A stretch of DNA of 64,000 nucleotides from Maribacter sp. BPC-D8 (GTDB lineage Bacteria; Bacteroidota; Bacteroidia; Flavobacteriales; Flavobacteriaceae), in contig NZ_CP128187.1 of the NCBI RefSeq assembly GCF_035207705.1, positions 1,984,001 to 2,048,000 on the forward strand, in the 5' to 3' direction. Every line of letters begins with the position of its first letter. Position 1 is the first letter of the stretch. Below the pieces are notes generated by a model. The model was given only the letters and a program-made list of their open reading frames with translations. It was not told the DNA's origin and did not search any database. This document shows, one piece after another, positions 1-8,598 of this stretch. Position numbers and translations under genes: made by a program.

Positions 1-1729
1 CGTCTAAAGTTTCCCCTGTTTTTACAGAAAGTGTTTTAGCTAATGTTTTCGCCAACATATCACTTTGAGAAAAACTATCGCCAGGCACTTCTTGTTGAAA
101 ATCTGAAATCAGTTGCTCCATTATCATTTGAACTTCGCTTTCCACAACTAACACAGGTACACCAGAAATCTCTACTCCGTCTTCAGTTATTTCTCCGAAT
201 ACAAAACCGACAGTACATAAATTCTCTTTTATCTCTTTTAAGATATTTATTTCACTAGTAGAAAAAGATAAAGTCAATGGAAAAAGCAATTGTTGACTTA
301 CAGCTTCTTTTATAGTAATGTTCTTTAAAAAATTCTCGTACAACACGCGTTGGTGCGCCCTACTTTGATTAATTACCACCATACCAGATTTTATGGTCGT
401 AATAATATACTTTTTACGCATTTGAAAAGTAGTAGTCGTATGATCAAAAACCTCTCTTTCATCATCAAAAATACTACTATTTACAACCTCTGACTCAAAT
501 TCTAAATGACTAGCCCCACTATCGACAGTATTCTCTAAACCTACATATAAATTCTCCCAACCATCTACCTTTGGTTTTGAATAGCTACTACCTCTAGAAT
601 TTCCTTTCGACGGTTGTGCAGTTTCAAAAGGGTTGAAAGAAGAATCTACCACTACCTGTGGTATGCCCACCTGCTTATTTATATAGGAATACGGCGTATC
701 TAAATTTTGATTTTGCTCAAAGTCTAAGGCAGGTACCACATTAAATTGACCCAAACTATGCTTTACCGTAGATTTAAGCATTGCATACAATGTATGCTCG
801 TCGTCAAACTTTACCTCTGTTTTCGTTGGGTGTATGTTTATATCAATAGTACATGGATCAACCTCTAAATTCAAAAAATACCCAGGATGTGTACCCGGAC
901 GAATTAATCCTTCAAAAGCACCCAATATAGCGTGATGTAAATACGGACTCTTTATAAACCTGTTATTGGCAAAGAAAAATTGCTCTCCCCTGCTTTTTTT
1001 AGCAAACTCAGGTTTTTGAATATACCCTGAGATTTTTACTACGTGAGTTTCCTCCTCAACAGGTACAAGCTTCTCATCGGTCTTTCTACCGAAAATATGC
1101 ACAATACGCTTTCTGAAATCAGTAGCCGGCAATTGAAAAACATCGCTACCATTATTATAAAAATTAAATGCTACCTGCGGATGCGCTAATGATATTCTAT
1201 GAAACTCATCTGCTATATGTCGATATTCGACTTGATCAGATTTTAAAAAATTACGTCTAGCAGGAATATTAAAAAATAAATTCTTTACTAACATTGAAGT
1301 ACCCTTAGGGGCAACCACAACTTCTTGAGTTACTATTTTACTTCCTTCAATTTTAATCTTCGTGCCAATCTCGTCATCTTCGGTCTTGGTCAGCATTTCT
1401 ACATGTGCAATTGCAGCAATAGAGGCTAATGCCTCTCCCCTAAAACCTTTAGTATTTAAATTAAAAAGGTCTTCTGCCTTTTGAATTTTAGATGTAGCGT
1501 GGCGCTCAAAGCTTAAACGAGCATCTGTACCACTCATACCCTTACCATTATCAACTACTTGAATTAGTGTTTTACCACCATCTTTTATAATAAGTTGAAT
1601 TTCGGTAGCACCGGCATCAATGGCATTCTCCATTAATTCTTTTACCACAGAAGATGGGCGTTGCACCACTTCACCAGCAGCAATTTGGTTTGCTACATGG
1701 TCAGGTAATAATCTAATAATATCTGCCAT
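1..1729 (-). CDS. mutL: DNA mismatch repair protein MutL (C-terminus cut off by window edge)
   Basis: I translated this frame by hand. It starts at the ATG complementary to 1727-1729 and runs open to base 1, giving about 576 residues. The N-terminus carries the GHKL ATPase motifs of MutL: ENAIDAGAT, DNGKGM and GFRGEAL, with the P-loop-like lid region following. A poorly conserved linker comes next, and the C-terminal dimerisation region begins with QSRAHQRVLYE. MutL couples MutS mismatch recognition to strand excision in the cytoplasm. The start codon shares one base with the stop of the upstream small gene (TAATG), so translation is probably coupled. The family is usually somewhat over 600 residues, so only the extreme C-terminus is missing. 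No frameshift was seen. Confidence 0.96.
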   Translation of the reverse strand, partial: MADIIRLLPDHVANQIAAGEVVQRPSSVVKELMENAIDAGATEIQLIIKDGGKTLIQVVDNGKGMSGTDARLSFERHATSKIQKAEDLFNLNTKGFRGEALASIAAIAHVEMLTKTEDDEIGTKIKIEGSKIVTQEVVVAPKGTSMLVKNLFFNIPARRNFLKSDQVEYRHIADEFHRISLAHPQVAFNFYNNGSDVFQLPATDFRKRIVHIFGRKTDEKLVPVEEETHVVKISGYIQKPEFAKKSRGEQFFFANNRFIKSPYLHHAILGAFEGLIRPGTHPGYFLNLEVDPCTIDINIHPTKTEVKFDDEHTLYAMLKSTVKHSLGQFNVVPALDFEQNQNLDTPYSYINKQVGIPQVVVDSSFNPFETAQPSKGNSRGSSYSKPKVDGWENLYVGLENTVDSGASHLEFESEVVNSSIFDDEREVFDHTTTTFQMRKKYIITTIKSGMVVINQSRAHQRVLYENFLKNITIKEAVSQQLLFPLTLSFSTSEINILKEIKENLCTVGFVFGEITEDGVEISGVPVLVVESEVQMIMEQLISDFQQEVPGDSFSQSDMLAKTLAKTLSVKTGETLD

Positions 1730-2028
1730 TATGAAGTAAAGAAAATTGTGAGGTCAAAATCAATTATGTAAAGAAAAACAAGAAGCAATACCGCAATAAT
1801 AATTACCATTCTAATTTTTAAGTTGCGATCTCCTTGTCTTTTGGTATCTTCTATAGCACTATTAATCTTTCTTTTTAATCCTCGAGATGTGTTTAATGTA
1901 CTACGAAATTGGTCGAATTTAGGTTCCATTTTAAACGGATTCCCTTTTCCTTTGCCATCATAATACCTAGGATTGTATTCAAATGACCTATTTTTTCGTA
2001 ACCGCGTTATTTTGCTCAACATCCCCAT
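1729..2028 (-). CDS. Small single-span membrane protein between ribH and mutL
   Basis: A 99-residue protein if started at the ATG at 2028; an upstream in-frame ATG at 2091 would add 21 residues, and another ATG lies at 2022. I chose 2028 because the conserved-looking part (KITRLRKNRSFEYNPRYYDGKGKGNPF) begins just after it and GAGG lies a few bases upstream. The middle is basic and hydrophilic. The C-terminus has one hydrophobic helix (MVIIIAVLLLVFLYIIDF). Family members sit between ribH and mutL in related genomes and are sometimes labelled as a riboflavin synthase subunit because of that position. Nothing in the sequence supports an enzymatic role. Function unknown. The stop overlaps the mutL start. 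Confidence 0.8.
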   Translation of the reverse strand: MGMLSKITRLRKNRSFEYNPRYYDGKGKGNPFKMEPKFDQFRSTLNTSRGLKRKINSAIEDTKRQGDRNLKIRMVIIIAVLLLVFLYIIDFDLTIFFTS

Positions 2029-2151
2029 AACCTCAAAGTTACTTAAAATAGAAAAATAGGGCATGTTACCAATGCCAAAATTTGTTAACATCTTACGACA
2101 CTAACCTAATACTCTTAAACTTATAAGAAAATAGAACTATTAAAAAGGCTA

Positions 2152-2634
2152 TTAACTACCTAAAACTGCCATTTTAATAGCTGCAATAGCGGCTTCTGTA
2201 CCTTTATTACCATGTTTACCACCACTACGATCTATGGCTTGTTGCATGTTATTATCTGTAAGTACACAAAATATAACGGGCACATTGGTAATAATATTTA
2301 AGTCTTTTATCCCCTGAGCGGTAGCATCGCAAACAAAATCGAAATGCTTCGTCTCGCCTTGTATTACACTACCAATGGCAATTACAGCATCAACTTTATG
2401 CGAATTGATCATTTTTTTTGAACCAAAAGTAAGTTCAAAACTACCAGGAACATTCCAACGAATAATGTCAGACTCTTGCGCTCCGCAGTCAATTAATGCT
2501 TCAATTGCACCAGAACACAAACCTTCTGTTATTTCTGAATTCCATTCTGAAACAACAATCCCAAACCGAAGTCCGTTCGCGTTTGGGATTGTTGCCTTAT
2601 CGTAAACTGATAAATTTTTATTTACTGTAGCCAT
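2152..2634 (-). CDS. ribH: 6,7-dimethyl-8-ribityllumazine synthase
   Basis: The 160-residue product has the usual length and motifs of lumazine synthase: PGSFELT (substrate-binding strand), GSVIQGETKHFDFV with the catalytic histidine, and DRSGGKHGNKG near the C-terminus for phosphate and nucleotide-ring contacts. It condenses 5-amino-6-ribitylamino-uracil with 3,4-dihydroxy-2-butanone 4-phosphate in the penultimate step of riboflavin synthesis. It usually forms a cytoplasmic 60-mer or pentamer. The start shares a base with the stop of the upstream TPR gene (TAATG at 2632-2636 on the complement), indicating coupled translation. No FMN riboswitch is visible, consistent with transcription from the promoter ahead of the TPR gene. 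Confidence 0.97.
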   Translation of the reverse strand: MATVNKNLSVYDKATIPNANGLRFGIVVSEWNSEITEGLCSGAIEALIDCGAQESDIIRWNVPGSFELTFGSKKMINSHKVDAVIAIGSVIQGETKHFDFVCDATAQGIKDLNIITNVPVIFCVLTDNNMQQAIDRSGGKHGNKGTEAAIAAIKMAVLGS

Positions 2635-3401
2635 TACTCACCACTTTTAGCCATACCTATAAATGCATCTATAGAATTGGCGTTTTCTGATTTTGGAAAC
2701 TCGTCTTTTATTTTCTGGAAAAAACCTAAAGCTTTATCCTTATCTCCCATTTCTAAAGCAGTAACTCCCGCTTTATATAAAAATTTAGGAGCAGTATATT
2801 CGTTACCACTATGTTTTACAGCAGCTTCATAATAACCTAAAGCATCTGAAGCCTGGTCTAATTGCATGAAAGCATCACCCAAACCACCTTTTGCCAAAGC
2901 ACCTAAAACAGCATCTTCAGAGCTAAAGTCCTCTAAATATGTAATCGCTTCTTGGTAGTTGTTCATATTCAAGTATGCCATACCTGCGCTATAATTTGCA
3001 AGGTTAGCAGCTTTTGTACCATTGTATTCCTCAATAATATCTAAAAAACCATATTTACCTTCAGCACCTTCTAATGCCAAAGTAAACAATGAATCTTTTG
3101 CAGTTGTAGCGACCAATGCTTGGTCGAAATATTGTTGTGGGTAGTACATCTCATTTGCTGCGCTAGCCTCTTTCGGTTTCTCTACGAATTGGTCGTAAGC
3201 TAAATAGCCTAAAACACTTATAGCAATAACACCAATGGCACCTAAAATGATATTCTGATTCTTAGAAACCCACTCTTCTGATCTAGAAGCGCCTTCATCT
3301 AAAGAACTAAAAACCTCAGCCGTTGTGCTTTCCTGTTCGTCAAATTCTTGCTGCTCAGCTTTCGTTTCAGGTTTATATCCTCTTTTCTTATATGTAGCCA
3401 T
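2634..3401 (-). CDS. Tetratricopeptide repeat protein with an N-terminal membrane anchor
   Basis: 255 residues. Residues 1-50 are hydrophilic and acidic, residues 51-70 form one transmembrane helix (IILGAIGVIAISVLGYLAYD), and the rest is alpha-helical with TPR-like repeats (for example NLANYSAGMAYLNMNNYQEAITYLEDF and ALAKGGLGDAFMQLDQASDALGYYEAAV). The layout, a cytoplasmic head, one helix and a periplasmic TPR domain, resembles the YfgM/ancillary SecYEG translocon subunit type, but that equivalence is inference. It is the first gene of the operon leading to ribH and mutL, with a good promoter immediately upstream. No catalytic motif is present, so it is probably a scaffold or chaperone-like protein. 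Confidence 0.9.
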   Translation of the reverse strand: MATYKKRGYKPETKAEQQEFDEQESTTAEVFSSLDEGASRSEEWVSKNQNIILGAIGVIAISVLGYLAYDQFVEKPKEASAANEMYYPQQYFDQALVATTAKDSLFTLALEGAEGKYGFLDIIEEYNGTKAANLANYSAGMAYLNMNNYQEAITYLEDFSSEDAVLGALAKGGLGDAFMQLDQASDALGYYEAAVKHSGNEYTAPKFLYKAGVTALEMGDKDKALGFFQKIKDEFPKSENANSIDAFIGMAKSGE

Positions 3402-3421
3402 GTGTAAATTTATTGGTCGCG

Positions 3422-3451
3422 CAAAAATAATGGTTTTATTGAAATCGCAAA
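3422..3451 (-). promoter_or_regulatory. Bacteroidota-type promoter for the TPR-ribH-mutL operon
   Basis: On the minus strand a TTTG (complement of 3448-3451) is followed after 18 bases by TATTTTTG (complement of 3422-3429). This matches the -33 TTG / -7 TAnnTTTG consensus known for Flavobacterium and Bacteroides primary sigma factor. The -7 element ends about 20 bases before the start at 3401. The divergent recF promoter lies in the same spacer. Confidence 0.7.
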
Positions 3452-3465
3452 GTGTATTTATTCGT

Positions 3466-3473
3466 TATTTTTG
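3466..3473 (+). promoter_or_regulatory. Probable -7 element of the recF operon promoter
   Basis: TATTTTTG fits TAnnTTTG. The nearest upstream TTG (3439-3441) is 24 bases away, slightly long for the usual spacer. It would give a leader of roughly 45 bases before recF. Confidence 0.5.
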
Positions 3474-3524
3474 GATATTTTAAGCGAGTATACATTCTTC
3501 CTAATTTAAAATCTAATTTTATTA

Positions 3525-4604
3525 ATGCTGCTGAGACAATTATCATTGATCAATTACAAAAATTTTGAGTCAAAAGAACTGACTTTCGATGCTAAAATAA
3601 ATTGTATTGTAGGTGATAACGGAATTGGAAAAACCAATATTCTCGACGCTATCTATCACCTATCATTTGGCAAGAGCTATTTTAACCCGGTCTCTTCTCA
3701 AAACATTCGTCACGGATCAGATTTTTTTGTGATCGACGGTACTTTTGAAAAAGAAGGTAGAGAAGAAAAAATTGTCTGTAGCCTTAAAAAGAGTAACAAG
3801 AAGATTATTAAACGTAACGGAAAAGCATACGACCGCTTTGCCGACCATATAGGTCTTCTACCCTTAGTCATAATTTCCCCTGCAGATAGAGACCTGATTA
3901 TAGAAGGTAGCGATACCCGCAGAAAATTTATTGATGGTGTTATCTCACAATCAGACAAAAGCTATTTACAAAACCTCATCAACTATAATAAGGTGGTTTC
4001 ACAGCGAAATGCGCTATTAAAGTATTTTGCAGCCAATAGAACATTTAATAAAGACACTTTAGCGGTCTATAACGAACAGATGAACACCTATGGCACAGAA
4101 ATCTTTAAAAAGAGGACATCGTTCTTAGAAGCTTTTATTCCTATTTTTCAAGAACAATATAAATCTATCACAGGCAATACAGAAGATGTTTCGCTTTCTT
4201 ACGATAGTAAGTTGAAAGATTATGACCTGATTACGCTTTTAAATAAAAATTTAGATAAAGACCGAGCGCTACAATATACCAGCGTTGGTGTTCATAAAGA
4301 TGACCTTAGCTTTGAAATTAGCAACTACCCTATTAAGAAGTTTGGTAGCCAGGGTCAGCAAAAATCTTTCTTAATAGCTTTGAAATTCGCACAGTTTCAT
4401 TTTATGAAATCGCAAAGTGGCACTACGCCAATATTAATTTTAGATGATATTTTTGATAAGTTGGATGAGCATCGTGTATCTCATATTATAACTTTGGTGA
4501 ATGATGAAAATTTCGGACAGATTTTTATTAGTGACACCCACGCGGATAGAACCGAAAGTGTTGTTAAAAAAATTCATCAATCGTATAAAATCTTTAAATT
4601 GTAA
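3525..4604 (+). CDS. recF: DNA replication and repair protein RecF
   Basis: 359 residues, the normal size for RecF. It is an SMC-like ABC ATPase: Walker [10 protein letters not shown] at residues 30-38, the signature GSQGQQKS in the C-terminal half, and Walker [16 protein letters not shown] from about residue 303. RecF loads RecA with RecO and RecR at single-strand gaps. It is the first gene of a three-gene plus-strand operon and ends in TAATG overlap with the following lipoprotein. Pairing with a DUF721 gene two positions downstream fits a replication and repair context. Confidence 0.97.
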   Translation: MLLRQLSLINYKNFESKELTFDAKINCIVGDNGIGKTNILDAIYHLSFGKSYFNPVSSQNIRHGSDFFVIDGTFEKEGREEKIVCSLKKSNKKIIKRNGKAYDRFADHIGLLPLVIISPADRDLIIEGSDTRRKFIDGVISQSDKSYLQNLINYNKVVSQRNALLKYFAANRTFNKDTLAVYNEQMNTYGTEIFKKRTSFLEAFIPIFQEQYKSITGNTEDVSLSYDSKLKDYDLITLLNKNLDKDRALQYTSVGVHKDDLSFEISNYPIKKFGSQGQQKSFLIALKFAQFHFMKSQSGTTPILILDDIFDKLDEHRVSHIITLVNDENFGQIFISDTHADRTESVVKKIHQSYKIFKL

Positions 4605-5023
4605 TGATGAAAAAATTACTGATCATTTGCTTCATATTTTTTGCTTCTTGTAGTTCTAAAGTTGATAAAAACCAATTACATCTATTAAATGGCTATTGGG
4701 AAATAAAAGAAGTTACCTTTAAAGACGGAGCAAAAAAAGAGTATTCCATAAATAGTACGGTTGACTATATAAAGTTAGACTCTTTAACAGGATTTCGAAA
4801 AAAAGTAGTCCCAAAATTCAATGGTACATTTGAAACGTCTAATGATGCAGAGCCTTTTCACATTAGAATCTCTAACGATTCTATTTTTATGAGTTACACC
4901 AATAATTCGAATACTTGGGAAGAGGTTTTGACTAAACTTACAGAAGATAGTTTCTCGGTAAAAAACAGAGAAGGACTTACCTACGAATACAACAGATTTG
5001 AACCTATAAATATAACCCCATAA
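4604..5023 (+). CDS. Small lipoprotein, lipocalin-like
   Basis: 139 residues with a lipoprotein signal: a short basic N-terminus, a hydrophobic stretch and a lipobox ending at Cys16 (FASC). The mature part is rich in alternating polar and aromatic residues (LNGYWEIKEV at its start), like the small lipocalin-type lipoproteins of Bacteroidota whose first strand reads xGxWxL/I. No catalytic residues stand out. Both ends overlap neighbours as TAATG (recF stop, DUF721 start), so it is a true operon member despite having no obvious link to DNA repair. Two ATGs lie in tandem at 4604 and 4607; either could be used. Confidence 0.82.
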   Translation: MMKKLLIICFIFFASCSSKVDKNQLHLLNGYWEIKEVTFKDGAKKEYSINSTVDYIKLDSLTGFRKKVVPKFNGTFETSNDAEPFHIRISNDSIFMSYTNNSNTWEEVLTKLTEDSFSVKNREGLTYEYNRFEPINITP

Positions 5024-5319
5024 TGGCAAGCAGAGGCAATGACAATACTTCAATGAAAGATGCACTTTCTGCATTTATTCAAAAGAATAAATTAGAAAAA
5101 GGAATAGACAAAGTAGATGCAAGAACTGCATGGGCTAAACTTATGGGTAATGGTGTAAATAATTATACTACAGAAATTGAATTAAAGTTCGGCACCCTTT
5201 ACGTGGCTTTAAGTTCTTCTGTATTGCGAGAAGAGTTAAGCTTGGGCAAATCGAAAATAATTCGCATGCTCAACGAAGAAATAGGAAAAGAAGTGATTAA
5301 AAAGCTAGTTTTGCGATAG
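5023..5319 (+). CDS. DUF721 (DciA-like) protein
   Basis: 98 residues. The pattern of a helical N-terminus (MKDALSAFIQKNKLEKGID), a W in the first conserved block (ARTAWAKLMG), then a beta-hairpin (LKFGTLYVALSSSVLREELSL) and a C-terminal helix ending KKLVLR is that of DUF721, the family of the replicative helicase loader DciA. In bacteria without DnaC-type loaders, DciA delivers DnaB to DNA. Its place behind recF supports a replication role; the loader function itself is inferred from the family. It is short compared with actinobacterial DciA but normal for Bacteroidota. It is followed at once by a tandem repeat and a terminator. Confidence 0.85.
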   Translation: MASRGNDNTSMKDALSAFIQKNKLEKGIDKVDARTAWAKLMGNGVNNYTTEIELKFGTLYVALSSSVLREELSLGKSKIIRMLNEEIGKEVIKKLVLR

Positions 5320-5322
5320 CTT

Positions 5323-5385
5323 TTGGCTGTTGGCTGTTGGCTGTTGGCTGTTGGCTGTTGGCTGTTGGCTGTTGGCTGTTGGCTG
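5323..5385. repeat. 7-bp tandem repeat, nine copies of TTGGCTG
   Basis: Nine uninterrupted, identical copies of a 7-base unit fill 63 bases right after the DUF721 stop codon. There are no spacers, so this is a microsatellite and not a CRISPR. It lies outside coding sequence, just before the terminator hairpin. Perfect copies suggest recent expansion by slippage, and copy number probably varies between strains. Confidence 0.95.
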
Positions 5386-5400
5386 TAGGAAAATATTATA

Positions 5401-5436
5401 AAAAAAAAGCCAGTTCTTTCGAACTGGCTTTTTTTT
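5401..5436. terminator. Bidirectional intrinsic terminator between the recF operon and ndk
   Basis: A perfect 16-bp stem (5401-5416 with 5421-5436) closed by a TTTC loop, with A8 on one side and T8 on the other. It therefore works as a terminator in both directions for the convergent DUF721 and ndk genes. Confidence 0.92.
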
Positions 5437-5454
5437 ATCTCAAAACTATCTGAC

Positions 5455-5874
5455 TTAGTAAATTTCTCTACCAGCAAAATGGAATGAACCTTCTATAGCT
5501 GCATTCTCATCGCTATCAGAACCATGTACTGCATTCTCACCAATACTAGTAGCAAACATTTTACGAATAGTACCTTCAGCTGCATCTGCAGGGTTGGTAG
5601 CACCGATTAATGCTCTAAAATCTTCAACTGCATTTTCTTTTTCTAAGATAGCTGCTACAATTGTACCACTTGTCATGAATTCAACTAATTCACCAAAAAA
5701 TGGACGCTCGCTGTGTACACCATAAAATTCTTGTGCATCTCTTAAGCTCAATTGTGTATATTTCATTGCTGCGATTTTAAAACCAGCAGCAGTAATTTTT
5801 TCTAAAATAGCCCCAATATGTCCGTTTTTAACGGCATCTGGTTTAATCATCGTAAACGTTCTATTCGTACTCAT
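5455..5874 (-). CDS. ndk: Nucleoside diphosphate kinase
   Basis: 139 residues, standard length. The N-terminus [10 protein letters not shown] and the active-site motif NAVHGSDS, with phospho-acceptor His117, identify the family. It transfers the gamma-phosphate of ATP to NDPs through a phosphohistidine, balancing the (d)NTP pools in the cytoplasm. It is a single-gene unit, with its own consensus promoter upstream (TTG-N19-TATTTTTG) and a shared bidirectional terminator downstream. Confidence 0.98.
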   Translation of the reverse strand: MSTNRTFTMIKPDAVKNGHIGAILEKITAAGFKIAAMKYTQLSLRDAQEFYGVHSERPFFGELVEFMTSGTIVAAILEKENAVEDFRALIGATNPADAAEGTIRKMFATSIGENAVHGSDSDENAAIEGSFHFAGREIY

Positions 5875-5889
5875 ATCTTAATTTTTGCG

Positions 5890-5919
5890 CAAAAATACGT
5901 TTTTATACATATCTCACAA
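5890..5919 (-). promoter_or_regulatory. Promoter of ndk
   Basis: On the minus strand TTG (complement of 5917-5919) is followed after 19 bases by TATTTTTG (complement of 5890-5897), a full match to the Bacteroidota consensus. The -7 element ends 15 bases before the ndk ATG. Confidence 0.75.
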
Positions 5920-6948
5920 CTATTCATAGACTTGTTCTAGTTTCTCTAGCACTATTCCGTTATCTCCAACTATTTTAAAATCAACCTTTTTGGCATTAAA
6001 ATCGAACTCTAAAATTCCGAAACTTTCTGTAAAAACAACATCCCCTACTCTATATTTATTAGGCTCACCGGTAAAACCTCTATAGGCATGCGTTAGTCCG
6101 CTACTGGTAAAATCTATTAGCGGATACTGCATACCGTCAATAACTGTCTTGGAAAATTCAGAAATATGTCGATCACCAGATAATACAATTACTCCCGCTG
6201 CTTTAGAATCTGCTATTACCTTCGCCAATTTATCAACCTCATGCGGAAAATTACCCCAAGCTTCAAATCCATGTTCATCAGACAGGTATTGCACACTACT
6301 CACAATAATATTAAAATCTGATTTTGATGTATTCAATTCATTTTCTAACCACGCCCATTGCACATCACCCAACACAGTACCATCTCCATATTCGTTTGGT
6401 TTAATTCTTTTAGAAGTTTCAGTATCAGGTGTTAATTGGGTTCTAAAGTATCTTGTATCAAGTATGATAATATTAATAGAATGACCTTTGATTTCATATT
6501 TCTTGGCATTATAGACTCCTTCCCGCTTACGTAACGGACTATCTTCTGGCACATTCATAAAATTTAAAAACTCTTGTTGACTGGCATCTTTAGCCTCAAA
6601 CTCTACTCCACCATCATTTAATCCGTAATCATGATCATCCCAAGTACCTAATATATCAGTGCTCGCTACTAGTTTTTTATATTCCGTTTGCTCCTTCTGC
6701 TTATTATACATCGCTCTTAAGGCAACCATATCATCAGTATCAGCATAAATATTATCACCGCCCCACACCCAAACATCGGGCTTGGTGTTTAAAATATCAT
6801 CCCACAAAAGGTTTGGTAAATCAATTCTATTACAAGAACCAAAAGCTAAAACGAAATCGCTATTCGTAGCTTTATTTTCAACTTGTTTTTTGTTCGACGA
6901 ACATGACCCTAAAAAGAGTGCGCAAATAAAAAAGTATGTAATTTTCAT
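5920..6948 (-). CDS. PhoD-like metallophosphatase lipoprotein
   Basis: 342 residues, with a lipoprotein signal ending at Cys16 (FLGSC). The metal-binding motifs of the PhoD/alkaline phosphatase D superfamily are all present: an FGSCN block at the start of the domain, WGGDNIYAD, TWDDHDYG and SGDRHISE. These ligate the Fe/Ca or di-metal centre, so the enzyme is probably active. Substrates of the family are phosphomonoesters and phosphodiesters; the true substrate here is unknown. It is expected in the periplasm, membrane-anchored. It is divergent from nrnA with a spacer of about 75 bases. Confidence 0.9.
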   Translation of the reverse strand: MKITYFFICALFLGSCSSNKKQVENKATNSDFVLAFGSCNRIDLPNLLWDDILNTKPDVWVWGGDNIYADTDDMVALRAMYNKQKEQTEYKKLVASTDILGTWDDHDYGLNDGGVEFEAKDASQQEFLNFMNVPEDSPLRKREGVYNAKKYEIKGHSINIIILDTRYFRTQLTPDTETSKRIKPNEYGDGTVLGDVQWAWLENELNTSKSDFNIIVSSVQYLSDEHGFEAWGNFPHEVDKLAKVIADSKAAGVIVLSGDRHISEFSKTVIDGMQYPLIDFTSSGLTHAYRGFTGEPNKYRVGDVVFTESFGILEFDFNAKKVDFKIVGDNGIVLEKLEQVYE

Positions 6949-7011
6949 ATGAGATAGTTAAGTCTGGGTAAAATTAAGGCTTTCGCTTTAAAGCCTATAT
7001 TATTAAATTGT

Positions 7012-7019
7012 ATCTTTGC
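7012..7019 (+). promoter_or_regulatory. -7 element placed directly before the nrnA start codon
   Basis: TATCTTTG matches TAnnTTTG and is separated from the nrnA ATG by only four bases. With the usual distance from this element to the transcription start, the mRNA would begin at or next to the start codon, predicting a leaderless transcript. No clear -33 TTG is present at the standard spacing. Confidence 0.6.
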
Positions 7020-7023
7020 CGCC

Positions 7024-8040
7024 ATGAATTTAGAGCACCTAAACGAGCTTAAAAAGTTACTTTCTTCACCAAAGAAAGTAGCGATTATACCACACAAGAA
7101 TCCTGATGGAGATGCCATTGGATCAACATTAGCACTTTGGCATTATTTGGTTAATACCGGTCATACGGCTAGTATTGTTGCACCGAACGACTATCCGAAG
7201 TTTTTAAAATGGATGCCAGGATCAGATAAAATCTTGAATTTTGAAAAAGAAAATTCACAATCCAAATCATGCATTAACAATGCTGATATCATATTCACTT
7301 TAGACTTTAATCACCTTGGTCGTGTTGGTCAAATGAGCGATATACTAGAATCTGCAAAGGCAACTTTTGTAATGGTAGACCACCATCAAGAGCCCTCAGA
7401 TTACGCTAAGATCATGTACTCTGATGTAAAAATGAGTTCTACTTGTGAAATGGTATATGTACTTATTAACCAATTAGGTGATGAGAACAGTATTACCCCA
7501 GAAATGGCGAATTGCATATATACCGGTATTATGACAGACACCGGTTCTTTTAAATTTGCTGCAACTACAAGTAATACACATAGAGTTATTGCCGACCTTA
7601 TGGATAAAGGTGCTGAAGGAACAGAAATTCATCACCGCATATATGACACTAATTCTCCGAGCAGACTTCACTTACTAGGTTGCGCATTGAAGAATATGGT
7701 CATATTAGAAGAGTATGCTACGGCATATATTACAATGAGTCAAGATGAATTAGATACCTATAACTATCAAAAAGGAGACACCGAAGGTTTTGTAAACTAC
7801 GGCTTAACTTTAGATGGTATTAAGTTTGCCGTCATATTTATAGAAAATAGAGAAGAAGGTATTTATAAAATATCTTTTAGATCAGTCGGCGAGTTTTCGG
7901 TAAATGATTTCGCAAGAAAACATTTTAGTGGCGGCGGACATACAAATGCTGCAGGCGGAAAAAGTGATGATAATTTAGAGGAAACCATTGCAAAATTTAC
8001 TTCGTTGCTGCCTTTATATAAGAATCAACTACAGGCATGA
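7024..8040 (+). CDS. nrnA: DHH/DHHA1 phosphoesterase, NrnA type (nanoRNase / pAp phosphatase)
   Basis: 338 residues. N-terminal DHH domain: HKNPDGDAIGS with H24, D28 and D30, and DHH at 119-121, all Mn-binding. C-terminal DHHA1 domain with the GGGH motif at about 303-306 followed by NAAGG. NrnA-type enzymes degrade 2-5-mer RNAs and dephosphorylate 3'-phosphoadenosine 5'-phosphate, replacing Orn and CysQ in many bacteria. The ORF ends in an overlap with gldI (ATGA at 8037-8040), so the two are translationally coupled; this nrnA-gldI order is familiar from gliding Flavobacteriia. Confidence 0.93.
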   Translation: MNLEHLNELKKLLSSPKKVAIIPHKNPDGDAIGSTLALWHYLVNTGHTASIVAPNDYPKFLKWMPGSDKILNFEKENSQSKSCINNADIIFTLDFNHLGRVGQMSDILESAKATFVMVDHHQEPSDYAKIMYSDVKMSSTCEMVYVLINQLGDENSITPEMANCIYTGIMTDTGSFKFAATTSNTHRVIADLMDKGAEGTEIHHRIYDTNSPSRLHLLGCALKNMVILEEYATAYITMSQDELDTYNYQKGDTEGFVNYGLTLDGIKFAVIFIENREEGIYKISFRSVGEFSVNDFARKHFSGGGHTNAAGGKSDDNLEETIAKFTSLLPLYKNQLQA

Positions 8041-8588
8041 GATTAGTTTCATTTTTATTTTTAGCCATTTTGGTCATTAGTTGTGATGGACCTGAACCAA
8101 GAAAACCGATTCAAACAAAAAGCGGGAGTTTCTTTAAGGCATCTATTGAAAGAAGTCGTAAGCTACTTGAAGCTGAAGAAAGTAAAATTCAAGAAATTAT
8201 AAAACTAGATTCTTTAAAACACTACTCGCACAGTAATTCTGGTTCTTGGTATCATTACCTAACAGTTAACGAAGAAAGTGACTACACACCTAAAACAGGA
8301 GATTTGGTAGCATTCAGCTATGACATATTAACTTTAGACAATGACACTATCTATTCAAAAGAAGAAATTGGCGTTTTCACCTATAAAGTTGATAAGCAAG
8401 AGCTATTCTTAGGTCTTAGAGATGCCGTTAAGATGTTAAAAGAAAATGAGCGCGCTACATTTCTTTTTCCATCATCTATTGCCTTTGGTTACCATGGCGA
8501 TGAAAATAAAATAGGAAGCAATGTGCCTATAAAATCTACTATAACAATTTTACAAATAGAAAAACAACAAGACAACACAGTAAATTAA
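8037..8588 (+). CDS. gldI: Gliding motility-associated peptidyl-prolyl isomerase lipoprotein GldI
   Basis: 183 residues. A lipoprotein signal ends at Cys16 (LVISC). A helical segment follows, then one FKBP domain (TGDLVAFSYDILTLDNDTIY ... LRDAVKMLKENERATFLFPSSIAFGYHG ... STITILQIEK). FKBPs catalyse cis-trans isomerisation of prolyl bonds. In Flavobacterium johnsoniae GldI is needed for gliding, probably by helping fold type IX secretion or gliding proteins in the periplasm. Family assignment rests on length, the lipobox and the neighbourhood of nrnA and a second PPIase gene. It predicts that this organism has the gliding and T9SS apparatus elsewhere. Confidence 0.88.
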   Translation: MRLVSFLFLAILVISCDGPEPRKPIQTKSGSFFKASIERSRKLLEAEESKIQEIIKLDSLKHYSHSNSGSWYHYLTVNEESDYTPKTGDLVAFSYDILTLDNDTIYSKEEIGVFTYKVDKQELFLGLRDAVKMLKENERATFLFPSSIAFGYHGDENKIGSNVPIKSTITILQIEKQQDNTVN

Positions 8589-8598
8589 AATGACCATT

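Noticed and set aside
43-258. Short plus-strand reading frame at the start of the window
   Set aside because: It lies within the mutL gene on the opposite strand and has no domain or signal.
5323-5385. Possible CRISPR array
   Set aside because: Identical 7-base units with no spacers and no cas genes nearby; it is a tandem repeat.
5199-5477. Minus-strand reading frame with repeated QQPTANS
   Set aside because: The repeated peptide is only the 7-bp tandem repeat read in translation, and the frame runs through the terminator and into DUF721.
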